A DNA stretch of 64,000 nt from JANQOH01 sp965201155 (GTDB taxonomy: Bacteria > Pseudomonadota > Alphaproteobacteria > UBA7887): NCBI GenBank assembly GCA_965201155.1, contig OZ241752.1, positions 1,984,001 to 2,048,000 on the forward strand. Reading direction: 5' to 3'. Shown in pieces: positions 33,982 through 41,332 of the stretch (positions are counted from its first letter, which is position 1; each line of letters starts with the position of its first letter). The translations under genes and the position numbers were made by a program. The notes under the pieces are model-generated. The model did no database searches, was not told the DNA's origin, and saw only the letters and a list, made by a program, of their open reading frames with translations.

Positions 33982-34308
33982 ATGCAGGCGGCAATCGCAC
34001 CGCGCGGCGACGCGCGCACATTCCTCACCCATTTCGTCGGAAGCGGCCTCGATGACGACCGCTATGTCGTGGAGCGGTTCCGCTCGCTCGCGAATGGCGA
34101 CATCGTCCCCGTCCAGGCTGACGGCACGAAGCCGAAGGGCCGGCGCAAGGCGCGGGGGGCGATCGTCTCCCTGAAGACGGTGGAGAAGATGCGGCCGGCG
34201 CGCGACGAGATCATCATCGCGACGGGGGTCAAGCTGCGCGGCTGCGGGGTCCAGCTGTGGGGTTGGCGAAGCTTGGGACTTTTCGCCGACCGCCGCCAGA
34301 AGGGCTGA
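33982..34308 (+). CDS. Module B gene 1: conserved 108-residue protein
   Basis: The 108-residue basic protein opens MQAAIAPRGDARTFLTHFVG and contains a lysine/arginine patch (KPKGRRKARG) and an C-terminal GLFADRRQKG. GAAGGAG precedes the ATG. It is the intact counterpart of the frameshifted gene at 16475. No family recognised; a small basic nucleic-acid-binding role is possible because it heads a module with SSB, but there is no direct motif. Confidence 0.7.
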   Translation: MQAAIAPRGDARTFLTHFVGSGLDDDRYVVERFRSLANGDIVPVQADGTKPKGRRKARGAIVSLKTVEKMRPARDEIIIATGVKLRGCGVQLWGWRSLGLFADRRQKG

Positions 34309-34396
34309 CCGGCGCGCCCTCGTGGGCATCCTGCCGACCTGCCGGTCGGCAGGATGTTCCCCGGCCCGCGTCCGGACAACGACATGGAGAACGTCG

Positions 34397-35416
34397 ATGG
34401 TCTATCGCGATCCATCAGTGAGAAAGCTGCACGACCGCGAACGGTTCGCGCGCCGCACCGCCGCCCGCCGGGCGAGCGGGTCATGCCCAAGGTGTGGCAA
34501 GGCCGCACCCGCGCCGGGGCGCAGCCTGTGCGGTCCCTGCGCCGAGCGGAGGAACAAGGCGAGCCGGGCGAGGGACGCCCGGCTGCGCGCGGAGGGCAAG
34601 CCCCGCCGCGATCCCGTCAAGGCGAGGATGTATAGACGCGAGCGGTCCCGCCGCGAGACTGCCGCGCGCCAGGCCGAGGGCCTCTGCACGAAGTGCGGCA
34701 AGGAACCTCCCGTTACCGGCCGGTCGTCCTGCGAACCCTGCCTGGAGAAACGCCGCGAGGCCGGCCGCGTGCGCTACGCCGCCGGCAAGGCCGCCGGGAA
34801 ACCCTATGGCGGGGCCAATGCGGACGCCAAGCGCAGAACCGCCCGCGCCGCCAGCAGGAAGCGCCAAAAGGAGCGGCAGCAGGCCGGGCTCTGCATCCGC
34901 TGCGGCAAGCGGCCGCCGGTCGAAGGCGGGACCGCCTGTACGCCATGCCGCGAAAGGCGCCAGCAGGCGGAGAGGCGGCGCTATGCCGAACGCAAGGCCG
35001 CCGGGTGCTGCACCAGATGCGGCCGTCCCGCCTTCGACGGTCTTGCGCGCTGCGGACCCTGCGCAGCCATCGAGGCGGCCAGCCGGCCGCCGGAACGAAA
35101 GAACGCCGCATCGCGCCGAAGATACGCCGAACGGAAGACTGCCGGCCTGTGCACGGACTGCGGGGCGCCATCCCAGGGCGCCGCGCGGTGCGCCGATTGC
35201 GCCGAAAAGTCGTATCACGGCTCCGCGTATTTCAAGGGCATCCCGGTCTGGGATCCGACCTGGACCGTGGTCGAACTGGCGACCGGCCGCGAGCACGGTC
35301 CGTTCGACAGCGAGATGGAGGTCGCTGCCTGCCTCGCCTTCGCGAAACTCGGCCGGGAGCAGGTCGAGGTGCTGTGCGACGCCCCGGTCACGGCTTCGTT
35401 TACCGGCTGGACCTGA
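34397..35416 (+). CDS. Module B gene 2: protein with five zinc-ribbon-like repeats
   Basis: The 339-residue, Arg/Lys-rich protein has five CxxC...CxxC units: CPRCGK/CGPC, CTKCGK/CEPC, CIRCGK/CTPC, CTRCGR/CGPC and CTDCGA/CADC, each followed by a basic RRR(Y)AERK-type helix. The C-terminal 70 residues (YFKGIPVWDPTWTVVELATG onward) lack cysteines and form a separate conserved domain. The ATG at 34397 has GGAGA upstream; a longer upstream reading is not conserved in the module A copy. The repeats suggest zinc-dependent nucleic-acid binding. No family name is known to me. Confidence 0.75.
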   Translation: MVYRDPSVRKLHDRERFARRTAARRASGSCPRCGKAAPAPGRSLCGPCAERRNKASRARDARLRAEGKPRRDPVKARMYRRERSRRETAARQAEGLCTKCGKEPPVTGRSSCEPCLEKRREAGRVRYAAGKAAGKPYGGANADAKRRTARAASRKRQKERQQAGLCIRCGKRPPVEGGTACTPCRERRQQAERRRYAERKAAGCCTRCGRPAFDGLARCGPCAAIEAASRPPERKNAASRRRYAERKTAGLCTDCGAPSQGAARCADCAEKSYHGSAYFKGIPVWDPTWTVVELATGREHGPFDSEMEVAACLAFAKLGREQVEVLCDAPVTASFTGWT

Positions 35417-35428
35417 CGGCGGCCGCCG

Positions 35429-35531
35429 CGTCGGAGTTGGAGTTTAGCGCCTGCCGGGCGAGCGCCCGGGAGGGTTGGAGGAGCGGGTCCTCCCGCCGGA
35501 TGTCCGCGGCGCAGACAGCGGAGGTATCCCA
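35429..35531 (+). promoter_or_regulatory. Conserved two-hairpin leader of module B 43-residue gene
   Basis: It matches 18049-18146: CCGGGCGAGCGCCCGG hairpin, then GGAGGA-GCGGG-TCCTCC. The second stem is preserved though the loop differs. A TAG lies in the equivalent upstream frame here, limiting any longer coding reading. Confidence 0.5.
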
Positions 35532-35663
35532 ATGTTCGATTTCAACCGTGATCCCGACACCGGCTGCGAGACCCCGACCGCATCCGATCTTCTCGCCGAG
35601 GCAGGCCTCGATCCGAGGACCATCCGCGAGGTCCTCGCAGGGTCCGACGACTTTGGGGGGTAG
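35532..35663 (+). CDS. Module B gene 3: conserved 43-residue protein
   Basis: MFDFNRDPDTGCETPTASDL begins a 43-residue acidic protein nearly identical in layout to the module A gene at 18147 (LLAEAGLDPRTIREVLAG). GGAGG lies upstream of the ATG. Function unknown. Conservation in two diverged modules between the zinc-ribbon and SSB genes is the main support. Confidence 0.68.
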   Translation: MFDFNRDPDTGCETPTASDLLAEAGLDPRTIREVLAGSDDFGG

Positions 35664-35767
35664 AGCAGGGCTTGAGAGAAGTGAGCGGAAGGGAACTGGA
35701 GAGAGGTTTCGGTTCCCGTCCGTTCGCCAACCCATCGTCAATCATCGAGATACCGAGGAGAACGGAC

Positions 35768-36214
35768 ATGGCCTTCGGACTGAACAGGGCGGAACTGATC
35801 GGGCGCATCGGCGCCGACGTCGTCGTCAACCATCTCGCATCGGGCGGCCACGTCGCTAATTTCAGCGTGGCGACCGACGAGAGCTATACGGATCGCAATT
35901 CCGGCGGGCGCATCGACAAGACCGAGTGGCACCGCGTCGTCACCTTCCAGGACGGGCTGATCGACATGCTGGAGAAGCACGCGAAGAAGGGCCGCCTGGT
36001 CTATGTCGCGGGCAAGCTGCAGACGCGGCGCTGGAAGCGGGACGGCGAGGACTCGGACCGCTTCTCCACCGAGATCCTGCTGGTCCCCGGCGGGCGGATC
36101 CAGTTCCTTGATCGCGGCAACGGCGCGGCGGAGGCCCAGGGACCCGTGAACGGGTCGCCCGCGCCAGCGGGCACCGCTCCGTCGCAGGCGGCGGACTCCG
36201 AGATTCCGTTCTAG
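35768..36214 (+). CDS. ssb: Module B gene 4: single-stranded DNA-binding protein
   Basis: The 148-residue OB-fold protein (about 1-110: MAFGLNRAELIGRIGADVVV, FSVATDESY, EWHRVVTFQDGL, RLVYVAGKLQTRRW) has a flexible Ala/Pro-rich linker and a C-terminal tip SEIPF close to the canonical partner-binding DDIPF. Island-borne SSBs usually coat ssDNA during conjugation or recombination. AGGAGAA lies upstream. Intact, unlike the module A copy. Confidence 0.92.
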   Translation: MAFGLNRAELIGRIGADVVVNHLASGGHVANFSVATDESYTDRNSGGRIDKTEWHRVVTFQDGLIDMLEKHAKKGRLVYVAGKLQTRRWKRDGEDSDRFSTEILLVPGGRIQFLDRGNGAAEAQGPVNGSPAPAGTAPSQAADSEIPF

Positions 36215-36230
36215 TTCCGTACCGTCCCGC

Positions 36231-36270
36231 AAAGGGAGACCGGCGCTTCGTCGCTGGTTCCCCTTTCATT
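36231..36270 (+). terminator. Rho-independent-like terminator after module B ssb
   Basis: AAAGGG-AGACCGGCG pairs with CGCTGGTTC-CCCTTT across a short CTTCGT loop, followed by CATTTTGCA. It separates ssb from the next small gene. Confidence 0.65.
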
Positions 36271-36327
36271 TTGCAGCGGGCTTCGAGCCTGCCGGCGTCG
36301 CCGCATCCAGGCGGCAAGGAGTGCACA

Positions 36328-36552
36328 ATGATCAAAATCACCTTCAGGCGAACCGCCGAGGGTGAGGCGCGCATCCTCGCCGACGGCAAGTGCGTCAGCG
36401 ACCACCAACGACGGAGCGACATCCTGAAACCAAAGTTGCACTACTACGTGATCCACCTGATCAAGGACCCGCGCGGCCCGGTCCCAGTCCAAGAGCGCTC
36501 ACGCGTGCGCGAGGTGACACGAACCAGGGTCGCCTCACATCCGTATTGGTGA
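36328..36552 (+). CDS. Small hypothetical protein, module B only
   Basis: A 74-residue basic protein begins MIKITFRRTAEGEARILADG and contains YYVIHLIKDPRGPVPVQERS. AAGGAGTG lies upstream at good spacing. It has no counterpart I can find in module A and no recognised family. The beta-strand-rich start and basic tail are the only visible traits. Confidence 0.55.
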   Translation: MIKITFRRTAEGEARILADGKCVSDHQRRSDILKPKLHYYVIHLIKDPRGPVPVQERSRVREVTRTRVASHPYW

Positions 36553-36949
36553 ACCGCACTGCAGTGGGTGGGCGGCACCGCCCGTCCCTCATTCTCGACA
36601 CCGTGCATGCGGAACCGACGAAAGGGCGCTGTGCAAGTGGAAACAGAACGCTCTCCGCTGTGCCGGCTCATTGTGCCACGCTTGCTCAGTCCGCCAACCC
36701 CTCCGGGGTCCTCCACTCCGCTGCGCTCCGTTCCGGCCAGGACTCGCAATGAAACGGCGCTCGCGCGCCTAGTCCCGCCGTGCCGCGCGACCGTGGCTCA
36801 GTCGCTTCGCTCCCTGCGCCCGCACCACTCGCGCACCGCGGCGGGCCATTCATTCCGGACCCGGTGGCTCCCCTGCGCCGAGCGTGTCCCAACGAACCGT
36901 CACAGCGGGTCCTCCGCACGACGCCAACTCAATTTCAGGGAGCAAGCTC
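36553..36949. other. Non-coding stretch before module B DUF2493 gene
   Basis: About 400 bases with no supportable gene. Short GC-rich blocks such as CGCTTCGCTCCCTGCG resemble those in the degenerate region of module A. AGGGAGC at the end is the ribosome site of the next gene. Confidence 0.4.
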
Positions 36950-37864
36950 ATGACCTTCGACATCGACACCTTTGCGACGCAATCCCCGATCGCCACGGTC
37001 TGCGAGAATGCCGCCCTCTTCGGCACGGCGCCCGAGTCCGGCGAGCACGACCCCAGGGAAGTCTGGGACCGCGATGATGCCATCGAGGCGGTCGGTACTG
37101 CCTTCCGCATCCTGGCCGATGGTGTCGCCCCCGACGGCTTCCAGCTCGCCGACGAGCGCGAGGGCCTGCTCTGGGGCGTCGTCAACGCCTTCGACGCCCA
37201 GGTGCGCCGCCTGGACCGCGGTGTGGACAAGCTCGCGCCCGAGATGCGCGACCTCGAACGCGCCCAGGACGGCACCGAGATCAAAGCCCGCGAACTCGAA
37301 CTCCTCACCGAGCGCGCGCAGAACCTTGGCGACCGGCGCGACGCCTTCGAGCAGATGCGCGATGCCATCGCCGAGCAGTACCGCGCCGCGACCGGCGAGG
37401 TGTGGCGCCCGAGGCGCGGCAGCCACGTCTCGCAGACCGGCAAGCTGACCTCTGCGGCCATCGACGCCCGCGACTTCCGGCGCGCGAGGAAGGACCGTGA
37501 GACCCGCGCGCACCTGCCGAACGGCACCCTGGTCGCCATCGCCGGCGGCAGGGACATCGCCGACCCCGGCGCTGTCTTCGACAGGCTCGACAGAGTGCGC
37601 GCCAAGTACAGCGACATGGTGCTCGTGCACGGCGGCGGACCCGGTGTCGAGAGGATCGCCGCGCAGTGGGCCGAGAAGAACGGCGTCAACCAGATCGTCT
37701 GCAAGCCGGACTGGAGCGCTCACGGCCGGGCCGCACCGTTCCGGCGCAACGACGAGCTGCTCGGCTTGCTGCCCAAGGGCATCGTCGCCTTCCCTGGTGG
37801 TGGCATCACCGACAACCTGGTCGAGAAGGCGATGAAGCTTGGCATCCCGGTAATGCGGACTTGA
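36950..37864 (+). CDS. Module B gene 5: DUF2493-domain (SLOG/DprA-like fold) protein
   Basis: The 304-residue protein parallels 20684: helical N-terminus (RRLDRGVDKLAPEMRDLERA) and C-terminal Rossmann-like domain with LVAIAGGRDIADPGAV, DMVLVHGGGPGVERIAAQWA and GIVAFPGGGITDNLV. The glycine-rich loops are the ligand-binding elements of the SLOG fold. The ATG at 36950 follows AGGGAGC. It closes module B, as its paralogue closes module A. Confidence 0.86.
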   Translation: MTFDIDTFATQSPIATVCENAALFGTAPESGEHDPREVWDRDDAIEAVGTAFRILADGVAPDGFQLADEREGLLWGVVNAFDAQVRRLDRGVDKLAPEMRDLERAQDGTEIKARELELLTERAQNLGDRRDAFEQMRDAIAEQYRAATGEVWRPRRGSHVSQTGKLTSAAIDARDFRRARKDRETRAHLPNGTLVAIAGGRDIADPGAVFDRLDRVRAKYSDMVLVHGGGPGVERIAAQWAEKNGVNQIVCKPDWSAHGRAAPFRRNDELLGLLPKGIVAFPGGGITDNLVEKAMKLGIPVMRT

Positions 37865-37878
37865 GCCGCGCCGCGACG

Positions 37879-37910
37879 ACGGGCCGTGCCGATCCGCTGG
37901 CGCGGCCCGT
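37879..37910 (+). terminator. Hairpin downstream of module B DUF2493 gene
   Basis: ACGGGCCG (37879-37886) and CGGCCCGT (37903-37910) pair over a 16-base loop. Same place as the hairpin after the module A gene, but different sequence. No strong T tract. Confidence 0.55.
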
Positions 37911-38680
37911 CCGTCCTTCCTGTCACGATCCGATGCGGCGGCGCGGGCAGCGCCGCACCGGCAACACCGCGCTGCCCGCCGCGCTTCGCCTGGCGCTCGC
38001 ATCGGCGTTCCACGCCGTGTTCGCCGCGGGCGTTCGTCTCGCTCGCCCTCGCCGGCTGCGCCGGCATCGGACGCCGCCTCGGCTCATCGCCCTTGCACTC
38101 CTCCTCTCGCCGGTGACGGCTTCGCCGTTCACTGGCATCGGCATTGCCGTCCACGGTCCTGTCGTCACTGCTGTCGGCGGCCATGCAGGCACCGCCGTCG
38201 CCACGTCCGGCAGGGCGCTCCGCACAGCTGCCTGCAGCTCCGCCCGCACCGCCTGTGTCGGCGGCTCACTTCCGAACCGCGCCGTCGCACGGCTGACGCT
38301 GCGGTAACGGGTGCGTCGGCTTCGCCTGCACTCGCGGTAACGACTGAGTGAAATGCCAACGCCTTGAACGCTGGCGCCTGCACGCCGGACGCTTGCGTTG
38401 CGGGAACATGTGTATGGCGTCCGTTTGGTCTGCGGAACATGTGGGCCGGCACTCGTGCGCTGAGGTAACAGGGCCGAGCCAGGTGCGCCATGTGTGATGA
38501 ATGCCGCCACACCCTTCCGTTGTGCCGCGCGTTTTGTTACCTTCGCTGCCAGGACGGCAACGCGGAACGCGCTCAGCTGGTGCGGGCCGGTCGTCTCGCT
38601 CAAACGCCGCGGCGGCTCCAAACCCTTGCGGCGCCGGCACTTCAAGCCGGTCATGGTGTGCTGCGAAATCCTGACCTATC
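37911..38680. other. Degenerate non-coding region after module B
   Basis: No convincing gene. Pieces resemble the degenerate region of module A (a frame reading SPFTGIGIAVHGP and GC-rich GCTGCGCCGGCATCGG-type blocks). Confidence 0.4.
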
Positions 38681-38727
38681 GACCCCAGTCGGGGTCTTGG
38701 TTGTCACACCTGACGCATCAATGATGC
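38681..38727 (+). other. Double-hairpin conserved element, module B copy
   Basis: GACCCC-agtc-GGGGTC (38681-38696), box TTGGTTGTCACACCTGAC, then GCATC-aat-GATGC (38715-38727). The box equals that at 22817 apart from one C/T; both stems differ from module A yet pair perfectly. Confidence 0.6.
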
Positions 38728-38807
38728 CCTCAAAACCCTGTCTGCGCTTGTCGTGCAGCCTGCTGCGCAATCGATGACAATCGCCGCCTCGGCGTTGTTG
38801 GGCCGAG

Positions 38808-38980
38808 CGTGTATCGGTGCGACACAGCCCGATTATCATGCCCCGGCGTAGCCGAGAGAGCGTTTGTCCATCGCCGATACACGGTCAAACACGCTTTGCG
38901 GCCGAGCGATACACGAGCGATACACGTCCGGTACACGCGAGCGCCGCCGGTGGCGTGATACCGGCATTCGCCGATACACG
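38808..38980. repeat. Iteron-like CGATACACG repeats
   Basis: CGATACACG occurs at 38875, 38907, 38918 and 38972, with a variant GGTACACG at 38930 and an inverted copy CGTGTATCGG at 38808-38817. The 38907, 38918 and 38930 copies are 11-12 bp apart, about one helical turn. They lie 220-400 bp before an RHH gene. Candidates are RHH operators, a centromere-like site or part of oriT. Confidence 0.65.
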
Positions 38981-39203
38981 CCGGAAACCGGCTCTTCACC
39001 CGGTATCCTGCGTCCGAACCCGTCTCCTTCCTGGTATCTGAGTGAAGCTCTCAATCGAGTTTCTCGTCTTCTTCCTTGTCCCCGATCCGGCAAAATCGTA
39101 GGAAAAATTTCCAGAATCCGATAACGAACCGTCCGGTGAGCAAACATTCTTCTCCGGAACCGATGGCCACCGGGGTGCCGTGACCCCGGAAGGGAGCAGG
39201 AAC

Positions 39204-39569
39204 ATGACCGAAGACGCACTGGGCAGCGACGAAAAACAAAGCGACGTTCGCAAGACCCGGGGTATCCGCTTCTCGGGCTCCGAGTGGGACGAGATCAAGA
39301 CCGCAGCCGAAACCCACGGCATTCCAGTCGGCGAGTTCGTCCGCGAACGGATACTGGCAATCGCCAGAAGTGGCCCGAACTCCGATCTTCCCGCCACGCC
39401 CGTTGGCGATCTCGCTCCGCTGATCGAGAGAACGTTTCGGTACAGCTACATCCTCGCCACGAAAATGCGCGACGACATGATCCTGCAGGGGCGCGAAGAG
39501 GAGATGGAAAAACTGATCGCCGACGCCCGCAAGGTACAGGCTTCACTGCGGAATGACGAAGCGAAGTAA
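39204..39569 (+). CDS. Ribbon-helix-helix protein, MobC/plasmid-accessory-like
   Basis: The 121-residue protein has an RHH-like segment (RKTRGIRFSGSEWDEIKTAA, then HGIPVGEFVRERILAI) and a helical C-terminus (MILQGREEEMEKLIADARKV). GGGAGCAGG precedes the ATG. Such proteins act as relaxosome accessory factors or segregation regulators; the iteron cluster upstream would be a natural binding site. A broken MobF relaxase lies at 59252. A role in toxin-antitoxin control is less likely because no toxin gene is adjacent. Confidence 0.65.
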   Translation: MTEDALGSDEKQSDVRKTRGIRFSGSEWDEIKTAAETHGIPVGEFVRERILAIARSGPNSDLPATPVGDLAPLIERTFRYSYILATKMRDDMILQGREEEMEKLIADARKVQASLRNDEAK

Positions 39570-39711
39570 TCGCATGTCCCTTTTCTCGAGCGTGAACGTA
39601 ATGCGTTTGCTCCGATCTGTCCGGGAGAGAACGGGAATCACCCCGGACCGGCATTGCAGATCGACAATACGGCCATTAGGTTTCTGACAAACAGATGTGG
39701 AGAAGCGGACC

Positions 39712-40308
39712 ATGCGCGGCCTTCCCAGACACATCATGGAACATGCCGAGGCGCAGCCAGAGGCTACGCCGCTGTGCGCCGGCGCGCTGCTTCACCTCGG
39801 CAACCGGGCGGCGGTCGACCAGGCATTATGGCGTCTCGCCCGTTCGGGCCGTCTGATGCGCATCTGTCGGGGCGTCTACATGCGCCCGGTCCAAACCAAA
39901 TTCGGCCCGTGCGGGCCGCGCGTCGGCAAGGCGATCGAGACCCTTGCAAGACTCTGGGGCGAAACCATCGTGCCGTGCGGCGGCGCGGCGGCGAACCGTC
40001 TCGGGCTGACCACCCAGAACCCGGTGCGAGAGGTCTATCTCACATCCGGCCCCAGCAGGCGGCTGCACGTTGGCTCGTCAGTCGTCGAGCTTCGCCATGC
40101 TCCGCGTTGGCAACTGGCGGCGCCCCACCGCAAGGCGGGCGATGTCATTCGCGCCCTGGCATGGCTCGGGCCGGAAGAAGTCGTGGACGGCGTCGAAGCG
40201 GTCCTGCCTGCGCTTTCCGAGGCCGATCGCGAAGAGCTTTCGGTTGCAAGGGCCATCATGCCCGGCTGGATGGCGGAACCGGTGAGCGCGCATCTTTCGC
40301 ATGGCTGA
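39712..40308 (+). CDS. AbiEi-like antitoxin (type IV TA, DUF6088-type)
   Basis: The 198-residue protein has an N-terminal winged-helix segment (AVDQALWRLARSGRLMRICR, then GVY) followed by the AbiEi-type domain (GETIVPCGGAAANRLGLTTQ). AbiEi antitoxins repress their operon and counter the AbiEii nucleotidyltransferase. The ATG at 39712 follows GTGGAGAAG; a GTG at 39697 is in frame. It overlaps abiEii by 8 bp. Confidence 0.86.
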   Translation: MRGLPRHIMEHAEAQPEATPLCAGALLHLGNRAAVDQALWRLARSGRLMRICRGVYMRPVQTKFGPCGPRVGKAIETLARLWGETIVPCGGAAANRLGLTTQNPVREVYLTSGPSRRLHVGSSVVELRHAPRWQLAAPHRKAGDVIRALAWLGPEEVVDGVEAVLPALSEADREELSVARAIMPGWMAEPVSAHLSHG

Positions 40309-41332
40309 GACCCGGTACCCGGACCTCTCGGTTGACGATCGCCGTTACGCCCTGAGAGTCGCTCAGGAGAAGAATGGGCACCGGGCGTTTCTGCTTGAGA
40401 AGGACGTTTGGGTGGTCGCGACGCTTGGTATCCTGTTCGATGCTACGTTCGGCAACGCTCTCGTGTTCAAGGGCGGCACGTCGCTGTCGAAAGCATGGCG
40501 TGCGATCCGCCGTTTCTCCGAAGACATCGACATCACCTACGACATTCGAGCGTTTGCGCCGGATCTGGTTGCCGATGCCGGCGACGAAGCGTTGCCGTCC
40601 ACACGCAGCCAGGAGAAGCGCTGGACGAGGGCGATCCGCACCCGCCTCGCTGAATGGGTCCGGGATCGAGCCTGTCCCACGGTCAAGGAAGGGCTCGAGC
40701 ACACGGGTTTCATGGCACAGGTCCGCGTGGAGGCCGAGCGGCTTCGCATCGAGTACGAACCGCTCTTCGACGAAGATGGTTTCGTGCGTCCGGAGGTCCT
40801 GGTCGAGTTCGGGGCACGTTCCACGGGCGAACCGCACACAACTCATCGGGTGGCGTGCGACGCAGCGCCGTATCTGCCCGATCTCGCGTTCCCCGAGGCG
40901 CATCCGACCGTCATGCTGGCGGAACGGACTTTCTGGGAGAAGGCGACCGCCGTTCATGTCTATTGCCGTCAGGAACGGCGACGGGGCGAGCGTCTGTCGA
41001 GACACTGGCACGATATTGCCCGTCTCGACGAAGCCGGCATTGCCGAAAAGGCTCTGGCCGACCGCGCCCTCGCGCTTTCCGTTGTCCGTCACAAGGCGAT
41101 GTTCTTCTCCGAGAACGATATCCATGGCGAGCGGATCGATTATAAGGAAGCGGTCTCGGGCGGCCTGCAGCTCGTCCCGTCCGGGGCTGCAAATGCGGCG
41201 CTCGCCGATGACTACGCGAAAATGCTGGCCGACGGCATGCTACTCGACGAGAATGAGCCGTTCGATGCGTTGATGGAACGATGCGCAGCGATCGAGGCGC
41301 GGGCAAACGCTCCGCGGCCGAGGGGCAGCTGA
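40301..41332 (+). CDS. AbiEii-like nucleotidyltransferase toxin
   Basis: The 343-residue protein carries the DNA-polymerase-beta-like nucleotidyltransferase core: KGGTSLSKAW (57-66) and FSEDIDITY with the paired aspartates Asp75 and Asp77. AbiEii/MenT-type enzymes add nucleotides to tRNA and arrest growth, giving phage abortive infection. The stop overlaps the next gene (TGATG), so this toxin is translationally linked to the large helicase. It looks intact. Confidence 0.87.
   Translation: MAETRYPDLSVDDRRYALRVAQEKNGHRAFLLEKDVWVVATLGILFDATFGNALVFKGGTSLSKAWRAIRRFSEDIDITYDIRAFAPDLVADAGDEALPSTRSQEKRWTRAIRTRLAEWVRDRACPTVKEGLEHTGFMAQVRVEAERLRIEYEPLFDEDGFVRPEVLVEFGARSTGEPHTTHRVACDAAPYLPDLAFPEAHPTVMLAERTFWEKATAVHVYCRQERRRGERLSRHWHDIARLDEAGIAEKALADRALALSVVRHKAMFFSENDIHGERIDYKEAVSGGLQLVPSGAANAALADDYAKMLADGMLLDENEPFDALMERCAAIEARANAPRPRGS

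Noticed and set aside
36884..37864. Longer start for the module B DUF2493 gene
   Set aside because: The upstream 22 codons lack a ribosome site and are not kept in module A; ATG 36950 has AGGGAGC.
38490..38777. Possible 95-residue gene starting MCDECRHTLPLC
   Set aside because: No convincing ribosome site, no counterpart in module A, and it overlaps the hairpin element whose conservation is structural.
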